Positions 52,562 through 61,107 of a stretch of 64,000 nt of DNA are shown piece by piece. Origin of the DNA: Pseudomonas sp. Q11 (GTDB lineage: Bacteria > Pseudomonadota > Gammaproteobacteria > Pseudomonadales > Pseudomonadaceae); NCBI RefSeq assembly GCF_024494355.1, contig NZ_JAKNQY010000018.1, positions 62,001 to 126,000 of the forward strand, given 5' to 3'. A program made the translations under genes and the position numbers. The notes under the pieces were generated by a model that saw only the letters and a list, made by a program, of their open reading frames with translations, was not told the DNA's origin and did not search any database. The stretch's first letter is position 1; every line of letters begins with the position of its first letter.

Positions 52562-53563
52562 TCAGGCAGTCGCCTTGTCGTCCTTCTTAAGACTTGCAGG
52601 CGGCCAGTTGTCGAGGCGCATGCCGAGGGACAGACCGCGGGAGGCCAGAACGTCCTTGATTTCAGTCAAGGATTTCTTGCCAAGGTTCGGAGTCTTCAAC
52701 AGCTCTACTTCGGTGCGCTGAATCAGGTCGCCGATGTAGTAGATGTTTTCCGCCTTAAGGCAGTTAGCCGAACGTACAGTCAGTTCCAGATCGTCAACCG
52801 GGCGAAGCAGGATCGGATCGATCTCGTCTTCCTGCTCGACAACCACTGGCTCACTGTCACCCTTGAGGTCGACGAACGCAGCCAACTGCTGTTGCAGGAT
52901 GGTTGCAGCGCGGCGAATGGCCTCTTCAGGATCCAGGGTACCGTTGGTTTCCAGATCAATAACCAGCTTGTCCAGGTTAGTACGCTGTTCGACACGGGCG
53001 TTTTCCACCACGTATGCGATACGGCGAACCGGGCTGAACGAAGAGTCAAGCTGCAAGCGACCGATGCTGCGGCTTTCGTCTTCATCGCTCTGACGCGAGT
53101 CTGCCGGTTCATAACCACGACCACGAGCTACGGTGAGCTTCATGTTCAGGGCGCCGTTAGACGCCAGGTTAGCGATTACGTGATCGGGGTTAACGATCTC
53201 GACATCATGATCCAGCTGAATATCGGCAGCGGTAACCACCCCCGAACCCTTCTTCGACAAGGTCAGCGTAACTTCGTCACGACCGTGCAGCTTGATAGCC
53301 AGGCCTTTAAGGTTCAACAGGATTTCAATTACATCTTCCTGTACACCTTCGATGGCGCTGTACTCATGGAGTACACCATCAATCTCGGCCTCGACTACTG
53401 CACAGCCAGGCATTGAGGACAACAGGATGCGGCGCAGCGCGTTGCCCAGGGTGTGGCCAAAACCACGCTCGAGAGGCTCGAGTGTGATCTTGGCGCGGGT
53501 TGGACTGACAACCTGCACATCAATATGGCGGGGTGTCAGGAACTCATTTACCGAAATCTGCAT
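52562..53563 (-). CDS. rpoA: RNA polymerase alpha subunit
   Basis: A 333-aa alpha subunit. The N-terminal dimerisation domain (about 1-230) has LEPLERGFGHTLGNALRRILLSS, which nucleates RNA polymerase assembly. The C-terminal domain (about 250-320) has RSANCLKAENIYYIGDLIQRTE and NLGKKSLTEIKDVLASRGLSLGM, which touches UP elements and activators such as ANR. It is 22 bp after rpsD. Confidence 0.99.
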   Translation of the reverse strand: MQISVNEFLTPRHIDVQVVSPTRAKITLEPLERGFGHTLGNALRRILLSSMPGCAVVEAEIDGVLHEYSAIEGVQEDVIEILLNLKGLAIKLHGRDEVTLTLSKKGSGVVTAADIQLDHDVEIVNPDHVIANLASNGALNMKLTVARGRGYEPADSRQSDEDESRSIGRLQLDSSFSPVRRIAYVVENARVEQRTNLDKLVIDLETNGTLDPEEAIRRAATILQQQLAAFVDLKGDSEPVVVEQEDEIDPILLRPVDDLELTVRSANCLKAENIYYIGDLIQRTEVELLKTPNLGKKSLTEIKDVLASRGLSLGMRLDNWPPASLKKDDKATA

Positions 53564-53585
53564 GGATGCACCTATTTTCTAGCCC

Positions 53586-54206
53586 TTACTTGGAGTAGAG
53601 CTCGACAATCAGGCTTTCGTTGATGTCGGCGGACAGATCACTGCGAGCAGGAACGTTCTTGAAAACGCCCGACTTCTTCTCAGTGTCTACTTCTACCCAT
53701 TCTACGCGGCCACGTTGGGCACACAGATCGAGAGCTTGGACAATGCGAAGTTGGTTCTTTGCTTTCTCGCGAACAGCAACCACGTCACCAGCACGAACCT
53801 GGTAGGACGGAACGTTTACGGTCTGACCGTTAACGCTGATCGACTTGTGCGATACCAGCTGACGGGATTCGGCACGAGTAGAACCGAAACCCATACGGTA
53901 TACAACGTTGTCCAAACGGCATTCGAGCAGTTGCAACAGGTTTTCGCCGGTTGCGCCCTTCTTGCCAGCAGCTTCTTTGTAGTAGCCGCTGAATTGACGC
54001 TCGAGAACGCCGTAGATACGACGGACCTTCTGCTTTTCACGCAGTTGGGTGCCGTAATCGGACTGGCGACCGCGGCGTTGGCCGTGGATACCAGGTGCTG
54101 CTTCAATGTTGCACTTCGATTCGATCGCGCGCACGCCGCTCTTCAGAAAGAGATCGGTGCCTTCGCGACGAGCGAGTTTGCATTTTGGACCAATGTAACG
54201 AGCCAT
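53586..54206 (-). CDS. rpsD: 30S ribosomal protein S4
   Basis: A 206-aa S4 starting MARYIGPKCKLARREGTDLF, with the S4 RNA-binding domain LDNVVYRMGFGSTRAESRQLVSHKS. In E. coli S4 represses translation of the alpha operon from the rpsM leader. It has the C-minus N-terminus (no zinc cluster). It follows rpsK after 18 bp. Confidence 0.98.
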   Translation of the reverse strand: MARYIGPKCKLARREGTDLFLKSGVRAIESKCNIEAAPGIHGQRRGRQSDYGTQLREKQKVRRIYGVLERQFSGYYKEAAGKKGATGENLLQLLECRLDNVVYRMGFGSTRAESRQLVSHKSISVNGQTVNVPSYQVRAGDVVAVREKAKNQLRIVQALDLCAQRGRVEWVEVDTEKKSGVFKNVPARSDLSADINESLIVELYSK

Positions 54207-54224
54207 TCTTTACAATCTCCTGGA

Positions 54225-54614
54225 TTACACGCGGCGCTTCTTCGGCGGACGGCACCCGTTGTGCGGGATTGGCGTCACGTCGGTGATGCTGGCGATCTTG
54301 TAGCCACAGCCGTTCAAAGCGCGGACTGCGGATTCACGACCTGGACCTGGACCCTTGACGTTCACGTCGAGGTTTTTCAGGCCGTATTCCAGCGCAGCTT
54401 GACCAGCACGCTCAGCAGCTACCTGAGCAGCGAACGGGGTGGACTTGCGGGAACCGCGGAAACCCGAACCACCGGAGGTTGCCCAGGAAAGAGCGTTACC
54501 TTGACGGTCGGTAATGGTCACGATGGTGTTGTTAAAAGAAGCATGGATGTGGGCGATGCCATCAACCACTGTCTTTTTAACTTTTTTACGAGGACGAGCA
54601 GCAGGTTTTGCCAT
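54225..54614 (-). CDS. rpsK: 30S ribosomal protein S11
   Basis: A 129-aa S11 with AHIHASFNNTIVTITDRQGNAL and the terminal PIPHNGCRPPKKRRV. It sits on the platform of the 30S subunit near the mRNA exit. It is 30 bp after rpsM. Confidence 0.98.
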   Translation of the reverse strand: MAKPAARPRKKVKKTVVDGIAHIHASFNNTIVTITDRQGNALSWATSGGSGFRGSRKSTPFAAQVAAERAGQAALEYGLKNLDVNVKGPGPGRESAVRALNGCGYKIASITDVTPIPHNGCRPPKKRRV

Positions 54615-54644
54615 GATTAAATTCCTGTCGATTCGCTGGGGCGA

Positions 54645-55001
54645 TTACTTGCGGATCGGCTTACGCGGACCTTTACGGGTACGCGCGTTGGTCTTGGTAC
54701 GCTGACCGCGTACTGGAAGACCACGACGATGACGCAGACCGCGATAGCAACCGAGGTCCATCAAGCGCTTGATTTTCATGTTGATTTCGCGACGCAGGTC
54801 ACCTTCAGTGGTGAACTTCGCCACTTCGCCACGCAGCTGTTCAATCTGCTCGTCGCTCAGATCTTTGATCTTTGCCGCTGGGTTGACCCCAGAGACCGCA
54901 CAAATTTTCTGTGCAGTAGTGCGACCAACACCATAGATGTAGGTCAGCGAGATAACAGTATGCTTGTTATCTGGAATGTTAACGCCTGCAATACGGGCCA
55001 T
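54645..55001 (-). CDS. rpsM: 30S ribosomal protein S13
   Basis: A 118-aa S13 beginning MARIAGVNIPDNKHTVISLTYIYGVG and ending RTKTNARTRKGPRKPIRK. It contacts the 50S head bridge and the P-site tRNA. It opens the alpha operon; the 130-bp gap before it contains a hairpin (55090-55113) where an S4-responsive leader could be expected. Confidence 0.98.
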   Translation of the reverse strand: MARIAGVNIPDNKHTVISLTYIYGVGRTTAQKICAVSGVNPAAKIKDLSDEQIEQLRGEVAKFTTEGDLRREINMKIKRLMDLGCYRGLRHRRGLPVRGQRTKTNARTRKGPRKPIRK

Positions 55002-55089
55002 TCAGTGGGACTCCAATTGACAGCTACCTACGCCCCGGAAGCCAAGAAATAGGGCGCGAGATAATATCGCTGTAATAACAAATAATCAA

Positions 55090-55113
55090 CCCGGCAGCGC
55101 ACTAGCTGCCGGG
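55090..55113 (-). repeat. stem-loop in the rpmJ-rpsM leader
   Basis: CCCGGCAGC and GCTGCCGGG form a 9-bp stem around GCACTA. It lies in the 130-bp gap before rpsM. There is only a weak T-rich tail, so it may be a leader structure, a pause site or a weak terminator at the end of the spc operon. Confidence 0.6.
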
Positions 55114-55131
55114 CTTAAAGCACAATCACAC

Positions 55132-55248
55132 TCAGCCTTGGCGCTGTTTGTGACGCGGTTCCGCGCTGCAAATTACCCGAACAACGCCTTCGCGGCGAAT
55201 AATCTTGCAGTTACGGCACAGCTTTTTCACCGATGCACGAACTTTCAT
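55132..55248 (-). CDS. rpmJ: 50S ribosomal protein L36
   Basis: A 38-aa L36 reading [20 protein letters not shown] at its start and ending RHKQRQG. Cys11, Cys14, Cys27 and His32 form a zinc site, so it is the zinc-binding C+ form. It follows secY after 30 bp. The match to family length is exact. Confidence 0.98.
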
Positions 55249-55278
55249 CACCAACTCCTCGAACCTTATGGACGCTAC

Positions 55279-56607
55279 TCAGCGCAACATGCCGCTGCCG
55301 TAGCCCTTCAGGTTGGCTTTCTTCATCAGGGATTCGTACTGGTGCGAAACGAGGTGCGATTGTACTTGGGACATGAAGTCCATCACAACCACGACCACGA
55401 TCAGCAACGAGGTCCCGCCAAGGTAGAACGGAACGTTTGCCGCAACCACCAGGAACTGGGGAAGCAAGCAGACGGCCGTCATATAGAGAGCACCGAACAA
55501 GGTCAAACGAGTCAAAACGCCATCAATGTAGCGCGCCGACTGCTCGCCTGGACGGATACCCGGAATAAAGGCACCGGACTTCTTCAGGTTTTCCGCTACG
55601 TCTTTCGGATTGAACATCAACGCCGTATAGAAGAAGCAGAAGAAAATAATCCCTGCACTAAACAGCAGAATATTCAACGGCTGACCAGGAGCGATCGACT
55701 GCGAGATGTCCTGCAGCCAGCCCATACCTTCAGACTGACCAAACCAGGCACCCAGCGAAGCCGGGAACAGCAAAATGCTGCTCGCAAAAATAGCCGGGAT
55801 AACACCGGCCATATTCACCTTCAGCGGCAAGTGGCTAGTCTGCGCAGCAAATACCTTGCGGCCCTGCTGACGCTTGGCGTAGTGAACAGCAATGCGACGC
55901 TGACCACGCTCAATGAACACCACGAAACCGATAATCGCTACTGCCAGCAAACCGATAGCAACCAGGGCGAAAATGTTGATATCACCCTGACGTGCAGACT
56001 CGAAAGACTGCCCGATTGCTCTCGGAAGACCGGCGACGATACCTGCGAAAATCAACATCGAGATACCGTTGCCAACACCACGTTCAGTAATCTGCTCACC
56101 CAGCCACATCATGAACATCGCACCTGCCACAAACGTGGTTACCGCGACGAAATGGAAGCCAAAGTCACCAGTGAACGCTACGCCTTGCCCTGCCAGACCG
56201 ATGGACATGCCAACAGCCTGGACAAGAGCAAGGACGACGGTGAGGTAGCGGGTGTACTGGCTGATCTTGCGACGGCCAGCTTCACCTTCCTTCTTCAACT
56301 GTTCCAGCTGCGGGCTGACGGCAGTCATCAGTTGCATGATGATCGATGCCGAAATATACGGCATGATCCCCAGTGCAAAGATACTCATCCGCTCCAGCGC
56401 ACCGCCGGAAAACATGTTGAACAAGCTAAGAATGGTCCCCTCATTCTGTCGAAACAGGTCCGCGAGTCGGTCCGGGTTGATACCTGGAACCGGGATGTGT
56501 GCGCCTATTCGGTAGACGATAATCGCCAGGAACAGAAAACGCAGACGAGCCCAGAGTTCAGACATACCGCCTTTGCCGAGCGCAGAGAGAGCACCTTGCT
56601 TAGCCAT
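55279..56607 (-). CDS. secY: preprotein translocase subunit SecY
   Basis: A 442-aa channel protein with ten hydrophobic helices, starting MAKQGALSALGKGGMSELWARLRFL. Family marks include ALGIMPYISASIIMQLM, GNGISMLIFAGIVAGLP, PLKVNMAGVIPAIFASSILL and KKSGAFIPGIRPGEQSARYID. With SecE and SecG it exports proteins such as YfaS and OprG. ATG 56607 directly follows the rplO stop (TAAATG). Confidence 0.99.
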   Translation of the reverse strand: MAKQGALSALGKGGMSELWARLRFLFLAIIVYRIGAHIPVPGINPDRLADLFRQNEGTILSLFNMFSGGALERMSIFALGIMPYISASIIMQLMTAVSPQLEQLKKEGEAGRRKISQYTRYLTVVLALVQAVGMSIGLAGQGVAFTGDFGFHFVAVTTFVAGAMFMMWLGEQITERGVGNGISMLIFAGIVAGLPRAIGQSFESARQGDINIFALVAIGLLAVAIIGFVVFIERGQRRIAVHYAKRQQGRKVFAAQTSHLPLKVNMAGVIPAIFASSILLFPASLGAWFGQSEGMGWLQDISQSIAPGQPLNILLFSAGIIFFCFFYTALMFNPKDVAENLKKSGAFIPGIRPGEQSARYIDGVLTRLTLFGALYMTAVCLLPQFLVVAANVPFYLGGTSLLIVVVVVMDFMSQVQSHLVSHQYESLMKKANLKGYGSGMLR

Positions 56608-57045
56608 TTATTCCTCGAACTTGCCGCCAGCTGCTTCGATAGCCGCACGCGCACCTTTGGTGGCGCCGATTCCCTTTCCGATGGTGACAGCGCGAGCAAC
56701 TTCGCCCGACAGCATGATTTTCACACGCTGTACGTTCTGGTTGATCACGTTGGCATCCTTCAGGGACTGCACGGTGACGATGTCGCCATCCACTTTAGCC
56801 AGCTCGGACAGACGCACTTCTGCGCGGTCCATGGCCTTCAGGGAAACGAAACCGAACTTCGGCAGACGACGATGCAGCGGCTGTTGACCGCCTTCAAAGC
56901 CTGGAGCAATGGTGCCACCGGAGCGGGAGGTTTGACCTTTGTGGCCACGGCCACCGGTCTTGCCCAAACCACTACCGATACCACGGCCCGGACGATGCTT
57001 TTCGCGACGGGAACCCGGCGCTGGACTCAGATCATTGAGTTTCAT
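56608..57045 (-). CDS. rplO: 50S ribosomal protein L15
   Basis: A 145-aa L15 starting MKLNDLSPAPGSRREKHRPGRG with the glycine-rich KGQTSRSGGTIAPGFEGGQQPLHRRLPK. It binds 23S rRNA during assembly. It abuts secY and is three bases behind rpmD. Confidence 0.98.
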   Translation of the reverse strand: MKLNDLSPAPGSRREKHRPGRGIGSGLGKTGGRGHKGQTSRSGGTIAPGFEGGQQPLHRRLPKFGFVSLKAMDRAEVRLSELAKVDGDIVTVQSLKDANVINQNVQRVKIMLSGEVARAVTIGKGIGATKGARAAIEAAGGKFEE

Positions 57046-57048
57046 CGA

Positions 57049-57225
57049 TTAACCCTCTACACGCAGCATGTAGTAGGCCTTGTTGATCATCCCGCGATTC
57101 TCGGGAGTATCCAGGACCTCTACAGTGTGACCGATGCGACGCAGACCCAAACCCTTAACGCACAGTTTGTGGTTAGGGATGCGGCCGGTCATGCTTTTGA
57201 TCAGCGTAACTTTTACGGTAGCCAT
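57049..57225 (-). CDS. rpmD: 50S ribosomal protein L30
   Basis: A 58-aa L30 starting MATVKVTLIKSMTGRIPNHK, with LGLRRIGHTVEVLDTPENRGM and the end YYMLRVEG. Length is typical. It lies between rpsE (two bases) and rplO (three bases). Confidence 0.98.
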   Translation of the reverse strand: MATVKVTLIKSMTGRIPNHKLCVKGLGLRRIGHTVEVLDTPENRGMINKAYYMLRVEG

Positions 57226-57227
57226 GA

Positions 57228-57728
57228 TCAGAAGATCTCCTTGACGCTTTTGCCACGCTTGGCGGCAATGGATTCAGGAGACTGCATGGCTTTCAAACCC
57301 TTGAAAGTGGCGTGAACCACGTTTACTGGGTTAGTCGAGCCGTAGCACTTGGCCAGAACGTTCTGAACGCCAGCAACCTCGAGGACAGCACGCATAGCGC
57401 CGCCAGCGATGATACCGGTACCTTCAGAAGCAGGCTGCATGTACACCTTCGAAGCGCCATGGGCCGACTTCATTGCGTACTGCAGAGTGGTGCCGTTCAG
57501 ATCAACTTGGATCATGTTGCGGCGAGCAGCTTCCATTGCCTTCTGGATCGCAGCAGGCACTTCACGCGACTTGCCACGGCCGAAGCCAACACGCCCTTTA
57601 CCATCACCTACCACGGTCAACGCGGTGAAAGTGAAGATACGGCCGCCTTTAACGGTTTTGGCTACGCGGTTAACTTGAACCAGCTTCTCGATGTAGCCTT
57701 CGTCGCGCTTTTGGTCGTTATTTGACAT
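57228..57728 (-). CDS. rpsE: 30S ribosomal protein S5
   Basis: A 166-aa S5 with VNRVAKTVKGGRIFTFTALTV and GKGRVGFGRGKSREVPAAIQ, the RNA-binding loop involved in accuracy and spectinomycin response. It is three bases after rplR. Confidence 0.98.
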   Translation of the reverse strand: MSNNDQKRDEGYIEKLVQVNRVAKTVKGGRIFTFTALTVVGDGKGRVGFGRGKSREVPAAIQKAMEAARRNMIQVDLNGTTLQYAMKSAHGASKVYMQPASEGTGIIAGGAMRAVLEVAGVQNVLAKCYGSTNPVNVVHATFKGLKAMQSPESIAAKRGKSVKEIF

Positions 57729-57731
57729 AAC

Positions 57732-58082
57732 TTAGAACTCCAGCCCAGCTTCACGAGCAGCATCAGCCAGCGCCTTGACGCGGCCGTGGTACTTGAAGCC
57801 AGAGCGGTCGAAAGCCACCTGCGAGACGCCAGCGGCTTTAGCACGCGTAGCGACCAGCTGGCCAACCTTAGTGGCCGCGTCGATGTTGCCAGTGGCACCA
57901 TCGCGCAGTTCTTTATCCAAAGTCGAGGCACTTGCCAGGACTTTGTTGCCGTCGGCCGAAATGACCTGGGCGTAGATGTGCTGCGACGAGCGGAACACGC
58001 AGAGACGCACGACTTCGAGTTCGTGCATTTTCAGGCGTGCTTTGCGAGCGCGACGCAGTCGAGTAACTTTTTTGTCGGTCAT
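57732..58082 (-). CDS. rplR: 50S ribosomal protein L18
   Basis: A 116-aa L18 binding 5S rRNA, beginning MTDKKVTRLRRARKARLKMH and including RLCVFRSSQHIYAQVISADG. It follows rplF after 10 bp. Confidence 0.98.
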   Translation of the reverse strand: MTDKKVTRLRRARKARLKMHELEVVRLCVFRSSQHIYAQVISADGNKVLASASTLDKELRDGATGNIDAATKVGQLVATRAKAAGVSQVAFDRSGFKYHGRVKALADAAREAGLEF

Positions 58083-58092
58083 TTGCTATGCC

Positions 58093-58626
58093 CTACTTCT
58101 TCTTGGCTTCTTTACGACGGACGACTTCGTCCGCGTAGCGCACACCTTTGCCTTTGTACGGCTCTGGTGGACGGAAGTCGCGGATCTCGGCGGCCACTTG
58201 ACCTACCAGCTGCTTGTCGATGCCCTTGATCAGGATATCGGTCTGGCTAGGAGTCTCAGCGGTGATGCCTTCCGGCAGTTCATAATCCACTGGGTGCGAG
58301 AAGCCAAGAGCCAGGTTCAGCACTGTGCCTTTTGCTTGCGCCTTGTAACCAACACCGACCAGCTGGAGCTTGCGCTCGAAGCCTTGGCTTACGCCTTGGA
58401 CCATGTTGTTTACCAACGCACGAGTGGTACCAGCCATTGCGCGAGTCTGTTGATCGCCATTGCGAGCAGCGAAACGCAGCTCACCAGCTTCTTCAACGAT
58501 CTCAACGGACGAATGGATGTTCAGTTGCAGAGTGCCCTTGGCACCCTTCACCGAAAGCTGTTGGCCTGCGAATTTGACTTCGACACCGGCTGGCAGCTTA
58601 ACGGGGTTCTTAGCGACGCGTGACAT
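58093..58626 (-). CDS. rplF: 50S ribosomal protein L6
   Basis: A 177-aa L6 beginning MSRVAKNPVKLPAGVEVKFA, with the C-terminal PEPYKGKGVRYADEVVRRKEAKKK. It sits near the factor-binding site of the 50S subunit. It follows rpsH after 12 bp. Confidence 0.98.
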   Translation of the reverse strand: MSRVAKNPVKLPAGVEVKFAGQQLSVKGAKGTLQLNIHSSVEIVEEAGELRFAARNGDQQTRAMAGTTRALVNNMVQGVSQGFERKLQLVGVGYKAQAKGTVLNLALGFSHPVDYELPEGITAETPSQTDILIKGIDKQLVGQVAAEIRDFRPPEPYKGKGVRYADEVVRRKEAKKK

Positions 58627-58638
58627 GCTTATCCCCCC

Positions 58639-59031
58639 TTAGAACACAGTGCAAAGAACTTCGCCGCCGACACCGGCAGCGCGCGCAGCACGATCCGTCA
58701 TCACACCCTTGTTGGTGGAGACGATAGACACACCGAGACCGCCACGAACTTTTGGCAGATCCTCGACGGACTTGTACTGACGCAGGCCTGGACGGCTAAC
58801 GCGCTTCACTTCCTCGATGACCGGACGGCCTTCGAAGTACTTCAGCTCGATGGACAGCAGTGGCTTGATTTCGCTGCTGATCTGATAACCCGCAATGTAA
58901 CCTTCGTCCTTCAGGACTTTGGCAACAGCTACCTTCAAAGTAGAAGATGGCATGCTTACGACGGACTTTTCAGCCATCTGGGCATTACGGATACGAGTTA
59001 GCATGTCCGCTAACGGGTCCTGCATACTCAT
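58639..59031 (-). CDS. rpsH: 30S ribosomal protein S8
   Basis: A 130-aa S8 beginning MSMQDPLADMLTRIRNAQMA and ending STNKGVMTDRAARAAGVGGE plus a short tail. S8 is an early-assembly 16S rRNA binder and in E. coli represses the spc operon at rplE. Here rpsH comes after an unusually long 210-bp gap with a terminator-like hairpin. Confidence 0.98.
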   Translation of the reverse strand: MSMQDPLADMLTRIRNAQMAEKSVVSMPSSTLKVAVAKVLKDEGYIAGYQISSEIKPLLSIELKYFEGRPVIEEVKRVSRPGLRQYKSVEDLPKVRGGLGVSIVSTNKGVMTDRAARAAGVGGEVLCTVF

Positions 59032-59053
59032 GGGCTAGACGCTCCTAATACAC

Positions 59054-59074
59054 AAAAAATTAGCCTTTCGGCTA
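59054..59074 (-). terminator. terminator-like hairpin upstream of rpsH
   Basis: On the minus strand TAGCC and GGCTA flank a GAAA tetraloop, then A and TTTTTT follow. The stem is only 5 bp, so any termination should be partial. Confidence 0.45.
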
Positions 59075-59152
59075 CTACGTGTCGCCGAGCACATCCGCGC
59101 GATAAAAGCACGGGCTCAGGCGAGCCGGGTATTCTAGACACACCCCACAAAT

Positions 59153-59180
59153 GAATCAAGCCCCAAAAGGGGCTTGATTC
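59153..59180. repeat. perfect 12-bp inverted repeat after rpsN
   Basis: GAATCAAGCCCC and GGGGCTTGATTC enclose AAAA. No T-run of more than three follows. Likely an RNA stability or processing hairpin. Confidence 0.75.
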
Positions 59181-59241
59181 AAGTTCAAGGTCACCAGCGG
59201 TCAGGATCTTGCGACTCTGAACACCGAGACTCTGACATTGC

Positions 59242-59547
59242 TTACCAGCTGGCTTTAACCAGACCTGGAACGTCACCACGCATTGCAGCTTGACGCAGCA
59301 TGTTACGGCCGAGGCCGAACTTGCGGTACACGCCGTGCGGACGACCAGTCAGACGGCAGCGGTTACGCATGCGCGAAGCGCTTGCGTCACGTGGCTGCTT
59401 CTGCAGCGCTACGGTAGCTTCCCAACGCGCTTCTGGACTTGCGTTCAGATCAACGATGATAGCTTTCAGCGCTGCACGCTTGGTGGCGTACTTGGCAACG
59501 GTGAGCTGACGCTTCAGCTCACGGTTCTTCATGCTCTTCTTGGCCAT
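59242..59547 (-). CDS. rpsN: 30S ribosomal protein S14
   Basis: A 101-aa S14 of the long, zinc-free form: MAKKSMKNRELKRQLTVAKY ... RNRCRLTGRPHGVYRKFGLGRN ... GLVKASW. There is no CxxC pair. ATG 59547 is chosen over an upstream frame that overlaps rplE. It is 13 bp after rplE. Confidence 0.98.
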   Translation of the reverse strand: MAKKSMKNRELKRQLTVAKYATKRAALKAIIVDLNASPEARWEATVALQKQPRDASASRMRNRCRLTGRPHGVYRKFGLGRNMLRQAAMRGDVPGLVKASW

Positions 59548-59560
59548 TTTCCTACTCCAA

Positions 59561-60100
59561 TCAGTTGCGGAACGGGAATTTGAAAGCGCGCAGCAGTGCG
59601 CGACCTTCGTCATCCGTCCGAGCAGTGGTGGTCAGGGTAATGTCCAGACCGCGGAGAGCATCGATCTTGTCGTAATCGATTTCCGGGAAAATGATCTGCT
59701 CTTTAACGCCCATGCTGTAGTTGCCACGACCATCAAAGGACTTGGCATTCAGGCCGCGGAAGTCGCGAACCCGAGGCAGGGAGATCGACAGCAGACGATC
59801 CAGGAACTCGTACATACGCTCACGGCGCAGGGTCACTTTGACGCCGATCGGCCAACCTTCACGGACTTTAAAGCCAGCGATGGATTTCCGAGCGTAAGTC
59901 ACAACGACTTTCTGACCGGTGATCTTTTCCAGGTCAGCAACAGCGTGCTCGATGACTTTTTTGTCGCCGATCGCTTCGCCCAGACCCATGTTCAGGGTGA
60001 TTTTGGTAACGCGCGGAACTTCCATCACGTTCGAAAGCTTAAGTTCTTCCTTAAGCTTCGGTGCGATTTCCTTCCGGTAAATCTCTTTTAGTCGTGCCAT
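59561..60100 (-). CDS. rplE: 50S ribosomal protein L5
   Basis: A 179-aa L5, binding 5S rRNA, starting MARLKEIYRKEIAPKLKEEL and including ITLNMGLGEAIGDKKVIEHA and YSMGVKEQIIFPEIDYDK. It follows rplX after 20 bp. Confidence 0.98.
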   Translation of the reverse strand: MARLKEIYRKEIAPKLKEELKLSNVMEVPRVTKITLNMGLGEAIGDKKVIEHAVADLEKITGQKVVVTYARKSIAGFKVREGWPIGVKVTLRRERMYEFLDRLLSISLPRVRDFRGLNAKSFDGRGNYSMGVKEQIIFPEIDYDKIDALRGLDITLTTTARTDDEGRALLRAFKFPFRN

Positions 60101-60120
60101 GGTCTTCTACCTAGCAGTGT

Positions 60121-60435
60121 TCAAGCATCAACCGCTTTTTGGGTCGACTTGAAGACACGAATTTTCTTACCGTCTTCTACTTTGAAACCAACGCGGTCAG
60201 CCTTGTTGGTTTCGCCGTTGAAAATGGCGACGTTGGAAGCGTGCAGTGGCGCTTCTTTCTCGACGATACCGCCCTGTACGCCCGACATCGGGTTAGGCTT
60301 GGTATGACGCTTGACCAGGTTCAGACCACCAACAACCAGACGGTTGTCAGCGAGAACCTTCAGCACCTTACCGCGCTTACCCTTGTCCTTGCCGGCGATC
60401 ACGATGATCTCGTCGTCACGACGAATCTTTTGCAT
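60121..60435 (-). CDS. rplX: 50S ribosomal protein L24
   Basis: A 104-aa L24 with the KOW motif IVIAGKDKGKRGKVLKVLAD. It initiates 50S assembly. It follows rplN after 11 bp. Confidence 0.98.
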   Translation of the reverse strand: MQKIRRDDEIIVIAGKDKGKRGKVLKVLADNRLVVGGLNLVKRHTKPNPMSGVQGGIVEKEAPLHASNVAIFNGETNKADRVGFKVEDGKKIRVFKSTQKAVDA

Positions 60436-60446
60436 GTCGGATCTCC

Positions 60447-60815
60447 TTACAGCACTTCTGGGGCGAGCGAGACGATCTTCATGAACTTCTCAGTACGAAG
60501 CTCACGGGTCACTGGCCCAAAGATACGGGTGCCGATTGGCTCTTGCTTGTTGTTCAACAGAACAGCAGCGTTGCCATCAAAGCGGATGATGGAGCCGTCA
60601 GCGCGACGAACACCGTGGCGAGTGCGGACTACAACAGCAGTCATCACTTGGCCTTTTTTCACCTTACCGCGAGGAATTGCTTCCTTGACGGTAACTTTGA
60701 TGATGTCACCAATACCAGCGTAACGACGATGGGAGCCACCCAGCACCTTGATGCACATAACACGGCGAGCGCCGCTGTTATCGGCCACATCGAGCATGGA
60801 TTGAGTCTGAATCAT
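60447..60815 (-). CDS. rplN: 50S ribosomal protein L14
   Basis: A 122-aa L14 starting MIQTQSMLDVADNSGARRVM and ending KFMKIVSLAPEVL. It forms an intersubunit bridge. It is 23 bp after rpsQ and in E. coli opens the spc operon; no separate promoter or terminator is clear here. Confidence 0.98.
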   Translation of the reverse strand: MIQTQSMLDVADNSGARRVMCIKVLGGSHRRYAGIGDIIKVTVKEAIPRGKVKKGQVMTAVVVRTRHGVRRADGSIIRFDGNAAVLLNNKQEPIGTRIFGPVTRELRTEKFMKIVSLAPEVL

Positions 60816-60838
60816 ATAATTTCTCCGACCCCTAGCCC

Positions 60839-61105
60839 TTAGACTTCCACAGCGCGTTCGAGAACATCAACCAGCGCCCAAGACTTGGTCTTGGCCATCG
60901 GACGAGTTTCACGAATAGTGACTTTGTCGCCGATGTGGCACTGATTGGTTTCGTCGTGCGCGTGCAGCTTAGTCGAACGCTTAACGTATTTACCGTAGAT
61001 CGGGTGCTTAACGCGACGCTCGATCAGAACGGTGATGGTTTTGTCCATCTTGTCGCTGACAACACGGCCAGTCAGCGTACGGACAGTTTTTTCGGCTTCA
61101 GCCAT
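60839..61105 (-). CDS. rpsQ: 30S ribosomal protein S17
   Basis: An 88-aa S17 with VRTLTGRVVSDKMDKTITVL and IRETRPMAKTKSWALVDVLE. It is an early 16S rRNA binder. It follows rpmC after two bases. Confidence 0.98.
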   Translation of the reverse strand: MAEAEKTVRTLTGRVVSDKMDKTITVLIERRVKHPIYGKYVKRSTKLHAHDETNQCHIGDKVTIRETRPMAKTKSWALVDVLERAVEV

Positions 61106-61107
61106 GA

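Larger units (their letters stand above)
59032..59241 (-). promoter_or_regulatory. long rpsN-rpsH gap with hairpins
   Basis: Neighbouring gaps in this operon are mostly under 45 bp, but this one is 210 bp. In transcription order it holds a perfect 12-bp hairpin (59153-59180, GAATCAAGCCCC with AAAA loop on the plus strand) and then TAGCC-GAAA-GGCTA followed by six T (59054-59074). The second resembles an intrinsic terminator or attenuator just before the rpsH ribosome binding site AGGAGCG. Confidence 0.6.

Noticed and set aside
55054..55131. Possible small gene between rpmJ and rpsM
   Set aside because: No open frame with a ribosome binding site is visible; the gap holds only a stem-loop.
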